DNA of 64,000 nucleotides from positions 1,922,001 to 1,986,000 of the forward strand of contig NZ_OZ244657.1 of assembly GCF_965218685.1 (NCBI RefSeq), given 5' to 3'. The notes beneath the pieces were generated by a model. It was not told the origin of the DNA and made no database searches. It was given only the letters and a program-made list of their open reading frames with translations. Positions within the stretch are counted from its first letter, which is position 1, and each line of letters begins with the position of its first letter. The DNA is from Thalassobius sp965218685 (GTDB taxonomy: Bacteria > Pseudomonadota > Alphaproteobacteria > Rhodobacterales > Rhodobacteraceae). This document shows positions 42,049-50,004 of this stretch, in pieces. The translations under genes and the position numbers were made by a program.

Positions 42049-43557
42049 ATGGACCAAACACCACTCATAAAAACAACGGGACTGTCCAAACAATATCCGG
42101 GCGTACTGGCCCTGAACGCGGTCGATTTTGACCTGAAACCGGGCGAGGTGCATGTCCTTTTCGGAGAAAACGGGGCCGGTAAATCCACGCTGATCTCCAT
42201 GCTGGCCGGGGCTAATACACCCAGTGACGGCCACATATACCTGAATGGTCAGCAGGTACGGTTTAACTCGGTCGCGGATGCGCAAGGCCTTGGCATTTAT
42301 ACGGTTTTCCAGGAATTCTCGCTGATCCCGACATTGACCGTGGCCGAGAATATTTTCTTGGGTTGGGAGCCGATGATCGGCCCTTTCGTTGATCACCGCA
42401 CCATGCGCAAACGCGCCGCCGAGATGTTCGAAGAGCTGGATTTCCCCATCGATCCATCCCAGATCACCGCGCATCTGTCGCGGGCTCAGCAGCAGATGGT
42501 CGAGATCACCAAGGCCTTTCACGGTGATTTGTCTGTGCTGATCCTGGACGAGCCCACGGCCTCGTTGACGGATCGCGAGGTGGACCACCTGTTCGGTTTC
42601 ATTGAAACGCTAAAGGCGCGCGGAGTGGGCATCATCTATATCTCGCACCGCATGCAGGAATTCGCGCGGATTGCGGATCGCATCACGGTGCTGCGTGACG
42701 GGGCCAAGATTGGCACCGTGGCCATGGCCGACACCGACGAAGACGCGCTGGTCGAAATGATGACCGGCCGCGCCATCACTGAAATCTATCCCACGATCAA
42801 ACACGATCCCGGCGAGGTTTTGCTGCGCGCCCACGGGATATCGACCTCCGGAGTGCAAGACGCCCATTTCGACATCCGCGCGGGCGAAGTGCTGGGCGTG
42901 GCCGGGCTGGTGGGTTCCGGCAAATCGCGGCTGTTCCGGGCGGTGATGGGCGTGGCCCCACGCCTTGGCGGCCGGGTGGAATTCAAGGGCGCGGACATTA
43001 CCCACGCCACAACGCGCAAGATCATCAGGCAGGGCATGTACTACCTGTCGCCCGACCGCAAGGCCGAGGGGTTGGACCTGGCCAAAACCTCGAATGATAA
43101 CCTGGCGCTGAACCTGGTGATGGGCGGGCAGGGGACCACCAGTGGCACCTTCATCAACTGGCCAGAGGTCCGAACGCAAAGCGCGCAGATCGCCGATCAT
43201 GTTGAGCTGCACGAGGGATATCGAAACAAGCTGGTTTCGCAACTGTCGGGTGGCAACCAGCAGAAGGTTCTGTTCGCAAAATGCTTTGGGCAGGACGCTG
43301 ATATCTACATTTTCGACGAGCCCACCGTGGGCGTGGACATGGGTACGCGCGCCGCGCTGTACCGGCTGATCAGGGATCTGGCCGAGGCAGGCAAAGCGGT
43401 TGTGATCATCTCGTCCGACCTGCCCGAAGTGCTGCATCTTTCTCATCGCATGCTTGTCCTGGCGCATGGCCACATCACCGCGGAACTTAGCGGTGCAGAC
43501 ATGACCGAGGACCAAACCCTGAAATACTTCTTCGACGAAAGCGGAGCCAAGATATGA
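42049..43557 (+). CDS. CUT2-type sugar ABC transporter ATPase (two nucleotide-binding domains)
   Basis: A 502-aa duplicated ATPase. Domain 1 has Walker A FGENGAGKST, signature LSRAQQQMVEI and Walker B VLILDEPTAS. Domain 2 has VAGLVGSGKS, signature LSGGNQQKV and a Walker B region YIFDEPTVGVDMG. The second Walker A is degenerate, as usual in the RbsA/MglA class. It powers the importer with the preceding TorT-like binding protein and the next permease, overlapping the permease gene by four bases. Confidence 0.9.
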   Translation: MDQTPLIKTTGLSKQYPGVLALNAVDFDLKPGEVHVLFGENGAGKSTLISMLAGANTPSDGHIYLNGQQVRFNSVADAQGLGIYTVFQEFSLIPTLTVAENIFLGWEPMIGPFVDHRTMRKRAAEMFEELDFPIDPSQITAHLSRAQQQMVEITKAFHGDLSVLILDEPTASLTDREVDHLFGFIETLKARGVGIIYISHRMQEFARIADRITVLRDGAKIGTVAMADTDEDALVEMMTGRAITEIYPTIKHDPGEVLLRAHGISTSGVQDAHFDIRAGEVLGVAGLVGSGKSRLFRAVMGVAPRLGGRVEFKGADITHATTRKIIRQGMYYLSPDRKAEGLDLAKTSNDNLALNLVMGGQGTTSGTFINWPEVRTQSAQIADHVELHEGYRNKLVSQLSGGNQQKVLFAKCFGQDADIYIFDEPTVGVDMGTRAALYRLIRDLAEAGKAVVIISSDLPEVLHLSHRMLVLAHGHITAELSGADMTEDQTLKYFFDESGAKI

Positions 43558-44564
43558 CTGAAAACACGAAAGAATTTGGCGCGCTGGACCTGATCAAACG
43601 CGTCTTTGTCAAGGTGGGAGTCCTGCCCTTTTTCCTGCTGGGCGCGCTGGTGATCTTTACCATCCTGTCCCCGAAATTCCTGACCGGGCAGAACCTGATC
43701 AACGTGGCCCGGCAGTCGGTTTATCTGGTGCTGGTGTCCATGGGGCAAATGCTGGTGCTGATCTCGGGCGGGTTCGATCTGTCGGTGGGCACGGCAATTG
43801 CACTGACCTCGGTCGTATCGGCGCTGGGAATGGTATGGCTGGCGGGGATTTTTCCCGATGCGATCTGGCTGGCGATCCTTCTGGGGGCCTTCATGGGCTT
43901 TGGCGCAGCCATTCTGGTCGGAGTCGTCAACGGGATCGGTGTCGCCTATTTCGAGGTTTCGCCCTTTATCATGACGTTGGGCGTGTCCTCGGTGGGGGCA
44001 GGGTTGGCGCTGTTCCTGACCGGGGGCGTTCCGGTCTCGGGGATGCCATTTGCGTTCGGAGATACGTTCGGTTTCGGCAGGCTTTGGGGCATACCTGTGC
44101 CGGTGATCATTGCGCTGATGTGCATCGTGGTGATGTGGGTGTTCATGTCGCGCACGCGTCTGGGCACGCAAATCTATGCGGTTGGAGGCAACATCAAGGC
44201 TGCGCACCTGTCCGCGATCAACACCAAACGGACGCTGATGCTGGCCTATATTATCTGCGCGTTGATTGCCTCGTTGACCGGGCTGCTGCTGACGGCCCGC
44301 GTGGAATCGGGCGAGGCAAACCTGGGCGGGACCATCGCGTTGGAATCTATCGCGGCCTGTGTGATCGCTGGCGTGTCGCTCCGCGGTGGGATTGGCCGGG
44401 TCGAGAACGTGGTGCTGGGCGGGTTCTTCATCGTTCTGGTGCAGAACGGGATGAACCTGGCGCAGGTCAGCTCCTACATGCAGATGGTGCTTTTGGGCGT
44501 GCTGCTGATCCTGGCAGTGATCTTTGATCAACTGCGCTATCGCATCCTGATGAGCGGCCGTTAG
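43554..44564 (+). CDS. CUT2-type ABC transporter permease
   Basis: A 336-aa permease of the RbsC/MglC class with about eight or nine spans. LVSMGQMLVLISGGFDLSVGTAIALTSVVSALGM is the conserved core, and RTRLGTQIYAVGGNIKAAHLSAINTKR the cytoplasmic EAA-type loop. The start overlaps the ATPase stop. It ends four bases into the convergent GntR gene. Confidence 0.9.
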   Translation: MTENTKEFGALDLIKRVFVKVGVLPFFLLGALVIFTILSPKFLTGQNLINVARQSVYLVLVSMGQMLVLISGGFDLSVGTAIALTSVVSALGMVWLAGIFPDAIWLAILLGAFMGFGAAILVGVVNGIGVAYFEVSPFIMTLGVSSVGAGLALFLTGGVPVSGMPFAFGDTFGFGRLWGIPVPVIIALMCIVVMWVFMSRTRLGTQIYAVGGNIKAAHLSAINTKRTLMLAYIICALIASLTGLLLTARVESGEANLGGTIALESIAACVIAGVSLRGGIGRVENVVLGGFFIVLVQNGMNLAQVSSYMQMVLLGVLLILAVIFDQLRYRILMSGR

Positions 44565-45364
44565 AGCGTCGCGCTTCGGCCCGGTTCAACCTTAACATAG
44601 CCCATTGCGCGGGGATCCAGCGCGATGGGCTCGTGCACGCCGACACCGGAAATCTCGTATCCCCGGTGGAAGTCGCGGATGTGGCGGGCCATCCATTCTT
44701 CGGCGGTTTCAGCGTCTTTTTCGGTGATCGCGGCCAAGATGGCCTCGTGCGATTCCAGCAAACGGTGGCGTGCTTGGGGCACGCTGGAATACAGGTTTAC
44801 CGTGGCCGAGAACAGCAACGCGCCGATCGGAGCGGTTGAGATTGACAGGGCCGCGTTCTGCGCGGCCTCGGCGATCATCTGGTGAAATTCCGTATCATTG
44901 CGGACGACATAGTCGTCGTCTTGCAGGTTCGCGCGCAGACTGGCGACGTTGTTTTGAAGGTCGCTCAGAAGCTCTTTGGAAATTCGCTGCGCCGCCAGGT
45001 TGGCCGCGAAGGGTTCCAGCACCATCTGCATTTCCCACAACTCGAAGAAACTGACCTGTTTCAGACCCAGGGCACGCGTGACATCGGCCCCCACGGCCGA
45101 CATGTCGGGCATAGATACCCGCAGTCGCTTGCCCGCACCGCGCTGTACCAGGCCGGCGTTTTCCAGGGACCGGATGCCTTCGCGTACGGTCGAGCGGTGC
45201 ACGCCCAAAATTTCGGCCAGATCGGTCTCGGTTGGCAAAAGTTCCCCGGCCTCCAACTGCCCCGCAACGATCTGCGCCTCGATGGCGTTGGCGACGCGTT
45301 TGTATCCCGGCTCCAGCTTCAGGCTGGTCAGGGTCGAGGCGGATTTTGGGGGCGTTGCGGCCAC
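44561..45364 (-). CDS. GntR family regulator, FadR/FCD subgroup
   Basis: A 267-aa regulator: winged HTH LPTETDLAEILGVHRSTVREGIRSLENAGLVQRGAGKRLRV, then an FCD domain with TEFHQMIAEAAQN and LESHEAILAAITEKDAETAEEWMARHI. The HTH resembles FadR-type proteins whose consensus operator is TNGTNNNACNA, and such a site lies 220 bp upstream at 45585. It converges with the CUT2 importer. Targets could be that importer, itself, or the divergent AraC gene. Confidence 0.87.
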   Translation of the reverse strand: MAATPPKSASTLTSLKLEPGYKRVANAIEAQIVAGQLEAGELLPTETDLAEILGVHRSTVREGIRSLENAGLVQRGAGKRLRVSMPDMSAVGADVTRALGLKQVSFFELWEMQMVLEPFAANLAAQRISKELLSDLQNNVASLRANLQDDDYVVRNDTEFHQMIAEAAQNAALSISTAPIGALLFSATVNLYSSVPQARHRLLESHEAILAAITEKDAETAEEWMARHIRDFHRGYEISGVGVHEPIALDPRAMGYVKVEPGRSATL

Positions 45365-45777
45365 GATCGTTCACTTTCTCTTGGGTTTGCGGGCGAATCT
45401 CAGGTCCGCAAAAAAAGGGCGGTTTTCCACGATCAGCAAGAAACTTCCAGACGGGTCAGGCAAGGTCAGGTTCGCAGGGGATCCGCTGTAAAATTCGCTA
45501 ACTATCTGACTTTATTCGTAGAATGATGTTGCTTCTTGGCTTGGCACTTTGATCCTCCTCCAGAAAGTGTCAAGCGTTTTCCTATTGTCGGACAATCCTA
45601 CATGCTTTAGAAAAGGTCAAGCTCCAGTTCTGAAAACGTGGTAGAATCGGAGGACGGTACTTGGCAGAAGGTTCGAAATCGGATCGGATGCCGGGACCTG
45701 CAGGCCAAGGTGGGCAGCGGCGTGGAGGACGCCAGCTCGTTTATATGGCACAGACATCGCACCAGGGAGGAGGCGCC
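45365..45777. promoter_or_regulatory. 413-bp divergent promoter region (gntR/araC)
   Basis: This is the longest non-coding gap between intact genes apart from the graveyard. It contains a FadR-type site (45585-45595) and an imperfect inverted repeat with arms CTTGGCACTTT (45540-45550) and AAAGTGTCAAG (45564-45574). I see no gene-like frame of useful length and no T-rich terminator. GGGAGGAGG at 45765-45773 is the AraC ribosome site. Confidence 0.6.
45585..45595. promoter_or_regulatory. FadR-type GntR operator candidate
   Basis: TTGTCGGACAA is an 11-bp palindrome (odd centre) and matches the FadR-subfamily consensus TNGTNNNACNA at every fixed position. It is located between the divergent gntR and araC genes, 221 bp upstream of gntR and 183 bp upstream of araC. 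Confidence 0.55.
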
Positions 45778-46761
45778 ATGAATGTTCACGTCGGAAATAC
45801 CGGGGCAAAAGCTGGCACTTCTATCGTCAACATGCGGTCGTTTGATCCCGATATTGTGGGCTCGATCTTTACGCGTGTGGATTTGAACTGGTCCAAGAAT
45901 GCGCATGCCAAATTCGTGGTTTCTCCGCTGGGAGAATTGTCGTTGATCCGATCAATGCACGAAGCGAACGAAAGCGTCTCGCGCCGGTTAGAGCGGCACA
46001 TGTCCGACGAGGATGAAGGGCACTATTTTGCCTGCATGCCTCTGGTCGGCGGTGTCGAGGTGCGCCGCAATGGTCGCGAAAACCAGGTGCAGACCCACCA
46101 TCTGACCCTGCTGAACACCAACGAAGAATACGAGATCGCGATGTCCGATACTTTGGACGCGATCTGGCTGCGCATCCCGGCCAAGCTGCTGCGCGCGCAT
46201 GCGATCTCGGTGGACGATGTACTGGGTCGCCCGCTGGACGTGCAAGGCGGCCTGGGGCTTGTGGCCAAACAAATGATGTACGGCGCAATCGCGGATCAAA
46301 ACGAGCTGTCGGATCGCGGGTCACGGATATTCTCGCATTCGCTGCTTAGCTTTCTGGGTGAAGTGGTGAACTCGAACCTGGGCGCCGAGCGTTTGTCGAC
46401 AACCCGGGGCCGCCGCAAGATTCTTGAGCGCGCGCAGGAATTCATCGAGGAACACATCCACGATGACGAACTGAACCCCGCCCGGATCGCACGGGGCACC
46501 GGCATCAGCGCGCGCTATCTGTCCGAAATTTTCGCCGCCGAAGGGACCTCGCCCATGCGCTGGGTGCGTCAACGCCGGTTGGAATTGTGCCGAATGGAGC
46601 TGGAGCGCCAAACCGGCGGTCAGCAGCTGATCTGCGAGATCGCCTACTCGGTGGGATTCACCAATGTCTCCAGCTTCAACCGCGCCTTCAAAGCGCATTT
46701 CGGGCACTCTCCGCGTGACTTGCTGGCTCATAAAAGCACAGATCTGAAGCGGGTCAGTTGA
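45778..46761 (+). CDS. AraC family transcriptional regulator (ChnR-like layout)
   Basis: A 327-aa regulator. The C-terminal double HTH is clear: RIARGTGISARYLSEIFAAEG and EIAYSVGFTNVSSFNRAFKAHFGHSPRDLL. The N-terminal 200 residues resemble the cupin-like AraC_binding_2 domain. The start at 45778 is set by GGGAGGAGG. It precedes a cluster with a BVMO, and AraC-type regulators (for example ChnR) control BVMO clusters for cyclic ketones, so it is the best candidate activator of the operons from 47062 onward. Confidence 0.88.
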   Translation: MNVHVGNTGAKAGTSIVNMRSFDPDIVGSIFTRVDLNWSKNAHAKFVVSPLGELSLIRSMHEANESVSRRLERHMSDEDEGHYFACMPLVGGVEVRRNGRENQVQTHHLTLLNTNEEYEIAMSDTLDAIWLRIPAKLLRAHAISVDDVLGRPLDVQGGLGLVAKQMMYGAIADQNELSDRGSRIFSHSLLSFLGEVVNSNLGAERLSTTRGRRKILERAQEFIEEHIHDDELNPARIARGTGISARYLSEIFAAEGTSPMRWVRQRRLELCRMELERQTGGQQLICEIAYSVGFTNVSSFNRAFKAHFGHSPRDLLAHKSTDLKRVS

Positions 46762-46787
46762 TCCAATTACCAGATAACAGATTGAAA

Positions 46788-46817
46788 ACAGGCCCTTTTG
46801 CGGGGCCTGTTTTTTTT
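46788..46817 (+). terminator. intrinsic terminator after araC
   Basis: ACAGGCCC pairs with GGGCCTGT around a short TTTTGCG loop and is followed by seven T residues. It is 27 nt after the AraC stop codon and separates the regulator from the operon that begins at 47062. Confidence 0.9.
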
Positions 46818-46869
46818 GCGAGGTCGCTGAATGAGCCGTGCGAAAACCGCGTTTAAACCTGCGCCTGTC

Positions 46870-46899
46870 CTGCAAATTATTAGTGCCCGCAGTGTCAAA
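46870..46899. promoter_or_regulatory. candidate AraC-binding site, copy A
   Basis: A 30-bp segment starting CTGCAAAT and containing GTGCCC (46883-46888) and CAAA (46896-46899), about 165 bp upstream of the SDR/ABC-importer operon. It matches 22 of 30 positions of a segment at 54181-54210 in front of the hydrolase/BVMO genes. A shorter related form occurs at 52518. Shared position upstream of separate operons in one pathway implies a common regulator. Confidence 0.55.
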
Positions 46900-47061
46900 G
46901 CTCGCCCGGCGGCTTGCGTAATGTTCATTCAGGAAACGCCTTAAAGCCTTTGGATTGCTCCTGCGGGATGCTGCGAAATCACAAATGGGCGTGGTGTTTC
47001 CTGCGATTGGGCGGGCCGATTGGCCTGGCCCGTCGCAACCAAACGTAGGGAGGAAGCGGCT

Positions 47062-47850
47062 TTGGAAGCGAACAAGCGACCCGTAGCAGTGGTGACAGGT
47101 GGGCGTCAGGGCTTGGGGCGTGGCTGCGCAATGGCCCTGGCCGAGCAAGGTTTCGATCTGGTTTTGATCGACCTGCACGAAGATGACACGGCTCGCCAGA
47201 CGATGGCCGATTTGCAGGCCGCAGGCGCCAAGGTCAAATTTTTACAGGGCGATGTGAGCAAAATCGATGGCCATGCGGATCTGGCGCAGGCCGCTTGGGA
47301 CGCATTCGGCGGCATCGATTGTCTGGTGAACAACGCTGGGGTCGCTCCGATTGCGCTGTCAGACGTGTTGACGTTGTCGCCCGAAGCTTATGATTTTAAC
47401 ACCGACATCAATCTGCGCGGGACGTTCTTTCTGGCGCAGGCGGTGGCAAGGCTGATGGTAGCTGCGGGCAAAAGCGACGCATATCGTTCGATGGTGTTCA
47501 TCACCTCGATCGCAGCCAATCACGTGTCAGTGGCCATCCCCGAATACTGCATCTCCAAGGCGGCCCTGTCCATGGTCTCGAGCCTGTTCGCACTGACGCT
47601 GGCTGAACATGGCATCCATGTGCACGAAGTCCGTCCGGGCTTTATTCGGACGGCCATGACCACCCAGGGCGAAGGCTCGCCCACCGAGGCAATCGAGGCG
47701 CATATCGCAGCGGGCCACGTCCCCCAGAATCGTTGGGGCGAAGAAAAGGACGTAGGGCGCACCGTGGCCACGCTGGCTTCTGGCGGATTGCCCTTCACGG
47801 TTGCGCACCCCGTCTATGTGGACGGCGGATACGGAATTCAGACGGCTTGA
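47062..47850 (+). CDS. short-chain dehydrogenase/reductase (SDR), TTG start
   Basis: A 262-aa SDR. Cofactor motif VVTGGRQGLGRG, NNAG in CLVNNAGVAP, and catalytic Tyr/Lys in EYCISKAALSM are present. The start is most likely the TTG at 47062 because AGGGAGG is eight bases upstream and no in-frame ATG has a ribosome site near. It begins the operon with the branched-chain-type ABC importer, so it probably oxidises the imported alcohol. Confidence 0.82.
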   Translation: MEANKRPVAVVTGGRQGLGRGCAMALAEQGFDLVLIDLHEDDTARQTMADLQAAGAKVKFLQGDVSKIDGHADLAQAAWDAFGGIDCLVNNAGVAPIALSDVLTLSPEAYDFNTDINLRGTFFLAQAVARLMVAAGKSDAYRSMVFITSIAANHVSVAIPEYCISKAALSMVSSLFALTLAEHGIHVHEVRPGFIRTAMTTQGEGSPTEAIEAHIAAGHVPQNRWGEEKDVGRTVATLASGGLPFTVAHPVYVDGGYGIQTA

Positions 47851-47898
47851 TTGCCGGACGATATAATCACCCAAAACATGAATCAGGGAGAGGAAAAT

Positions 47899-49077
47899 AT
47901 GGAAACTATCAAGAAAGCGGCCCGTCTGGGCTCGGTTGTCGGAATGGGCGTTTTCGCCATGGCCGGTGCTGCCTATGCAGGCCCCAGCTGTGACGGTCCG
48001 ATCAAGATCGGTTCGGTCTCGACCATCACCGGCCCGGTGGACTTTTCGGCAGGTCCAAACACCACCAAGGCCTTTTTCGAGGCGCTGAACGCTTCGGGCG
48101 GTATCAACGGCTGCAAGGTCGAGTATGAAATGGCCGATGACCGCGGTGACCCACTGGTGGCCACCCAGGCCGCCCGTAACCTGATCGACAACGAAAAAGT
48201 TGTGGTCATGGCTGGCAGCGCAAGCCTACTGGATTGCGGTGTGAACGCTGCCTTGTACCAGCGTTCGAACGTGCTGAGCGTCTCGGGCCTGGGTGTTGAT
48301 CCGGTCTGCTACAGCTCGCCCTCGGTAGCGCCTGTCCATCCTGGACCCTACGCGCTGTCCACCGCCATGCTGTATTACGCAAGCGAAGAGCTGGGCGCTG
48401 AAAACGTCTGTGCCTTCAACTATGTTATCGGCGGCTGGCGTGAAGCCATGGAAACCGCGCTGACGGACTGGGAAAAGATCACCGGCGGCAAGCTGAAGGT
48501 TCTGGACATGACCCTGCCGGTGCAGGGCGATCTGACCCCCTATCTGATCCGCGCACGTGACGAAGGTTGTGACGCCGTGTTCACCAACCAGGTTGAGCCG
48601 GGCATCGTGCAGTGGATCAACACCGCTGACGCACAAGGCATCACCGGGATCGATTGGGTGTTCCTGGCCTCGGGTTATACCCAGGGCGTGGCATCTGCGC
48701 TGAAGGACTCCAAGCAGCCGATCTATGTCGGCGCCGAGTGGGAACCCTACACCATCGAAAACGAAGCCAACAAAGCATGGATGGACATGGTGACCAAGGC
48801 AGGTCTGGCCCCCAGCGCCTTCTCGCAGGGTGGCTATCTGGCTGGTCAGATCATCACCGACATCATCGCCGGGATCGACGGTCCTGTGACGCGTGACTCG
48901 GTGTCCAAAGCGCTGCGCGAGATGGAGCCCGTCTCTTATCCCATCGCGACGGGTCCCTACCTGTTCGGCAAAGGCGCCACCGATGGCCCGATGCGTGCTA
49001 CTAAGGTGGTCAAGCTGACTGCCGGTGAGTGGGAAGTCGTCACCCCCGAGTGGGTGGACGTGCCCGCGGCCAACTAA
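47899..49077 (+). CDS. branched-chain amino-acid-type ABC binding protein (LivK-like)
   Basis: A 392-aa periplasmic binding protein. Signal peptide METIKKAARLGSVVGMGVFA ends near AYA. IKIGSVSTITGPVDFSAGPNTTKAFFEALNASGGINGCKVEY is the PBP1 start of the LivK class, as are AARNLIDNEKVVVMAGSA and WREAMETALTDWEK. Liv-class proteins also bind aromatic acids and short-chain fatty acids, so leucine need not be the ligand. GGGAGAGGAAAAT precedes the ATG. A hairpin follows. Confidence 0.87.
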   Translation: METIKKAARLGSVVGMGVFAMAGAAYAGPSCDGPIKIGSVSTITGPVDFSAGPNTTKAFFEALNASGGINGCKVEYEMADDRGDPLVATQAARNLIDNEKVVVMAGSASLLDCGVNAALYQRSNVLSVSGLGVDPVCYSSPSVAPVHPGPYALSTAMLYYASEELGAENVCAFNYVIGGWREAMETALTDWEKITGGKLKVLDMTLPVQGDLTPYLIRARDEGCDAVFTNQVEPGIVQWINTADAQGITGIDWVFLASGYTQGVASALKDSKQPIYVGAEWEPYTIENEANKAWMDMVTKAGLAPSAFSQGGYLAGQIITDIIAGIDGPVTRDSVSKALREMEPVSYPIATGPYLFGKGATDGPMRATKVVKLTAGEWEVVTPEWVDVPAAN

Positions 49078-49086
49078 TGAAAAATG

Positions 49087-49111
49087 GGCCGGGGGCTGTC
49101 TGCTCCCGGCC
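49087..49111 (+). other. hairpin after the LivK-like gene
   Basis: GGCCGGG and CCCGGCC form a 7-bp stem with an 11-nt loop, nine nt after the binding-protein stop. The stretch TGTCCTTT follows, a poor U-tract. It probably stabilises or attenuates. Confidence 0.55.
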
Positions 49112-49134
49112 TGTCCTTTGACAAGGAAAATCTA

Positions 49135-50004
49135 ATGGATTCACTTCTTACATCCGCAGTGGCCGGCCTGTCCGCCGGCGGAGCCTACGCAATCCTGGGG
49201 GTCTGCGTTGTTTTCACCTACCGGCTGGTTGCCGTGGTGAATTTCACCGCGACCGCGCTTGGGGCGGTTGGCGCTTTCGTCATGGTTATGCTGACCGAGC
49301 TGGGCTATCCCATGGTGCCTGCCGTGCTGACCGGCCTGGTTGCTGGGACGGCGGCCTCGGTTGCGGTCGGGTTTGTCACCACCATCTGGTTTTCCGGGTC
49401 TAATCAAACAGTTAAAGCTGCCGTTACAGCCGCCTTGCTGGTCTGTATCATCGCCCTTGGCCTGCGTCTGACAGGTGGGCAGCATCCGCGCGCTTTCCCC
49501 GATCTTGTTGGCGGCGCTGGTCTGCAGCTGGCAGGAGTGACGATCACGGCGGCCTCGCTTGTGTCGATCGGTCTGGCCATTGTGCTGACCATCGCGGTCG
49601 AGCAATTCCTGGGGCGTACCCGCACCGGTCTGCAACTGCGTGCCCTGTCCGAGCGTCCCATGGCGGCCGAACTATTGGGCATCCCCGTTCGCCGTCTGGC
49701 CATCGCTGTTTGGGCTCTTTCGGGGGCCATGACGACCATCGCGCTGATACTTGTGGCGCCGCTACGCTCGCCTGATTTCGGCTCGCTCAGCCTGTTGGTC
49801 GTGCCTGCATTCGCGGCCGCGCTGGTTGGATCGTTCAACAGCTTCCGCGCCGCGCTGATCGGCGGCATCGCTATCGGCGTGATCGAAGGGCTGGCGTCGG
49901 GCTTTGTCGGCCTGGCGCAATACCGGGCCGCCGTGCCTTTCCTGGTCATTCTGACCGTACTTATGTGGTCACAAAGAGGAGCGCGTTGGGATGAAGCGCG
50001 ATAG
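49135..50004 (+). CDS. branched-chain-type ABC permease (LivH-like)
   Basis: A 289-aa membrane protein with about eight spans. Start SLLTSAVAGLSAGGAYAILGVCVVFTYRL and the loop RTRTGLQLRALSERPMAAELLGIPVRRLAI are characteristic of LivH. The ATG at 49135 has AAGGAAAATCTA upstream. It overlaps the fused LivM-LivG gene by 14 bases. Confidence 0.87.
   Translation: MDSLLTSAVAGLSAGGAYAILGVCVVFTYRLVAVVNFTATALGAVGAFVMVMLTELGYPMVPAVLTGLVAGTAASVAVGFVTTIWFSGSNQTVKAAVTAALLVCIIALGLRLTGGQHPRAFPDLVGGAGLQLAGVTITAASLVSIGLAIVLTIAVEQFLGRTRTGLQLRALSERPMAAELLGIPVRRLAIAVWALSGAMTTIALILVAPLRSPDFGSLSLLVVPAFAAALVGSFNSFRAALIGGIAIGVIEGLASGFVGLAQYRAAVPFLVILTVLMWSQRGARWDEAR

Noticed and set aside
45540..45574. Inverted repeat CTTGGCACTTT...AAAGTGTCAAG as a terminator
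   Set aside because: No T-tract follows and it lies in a divergent promoter region with no gene ending nearby; may be a weak operator only.
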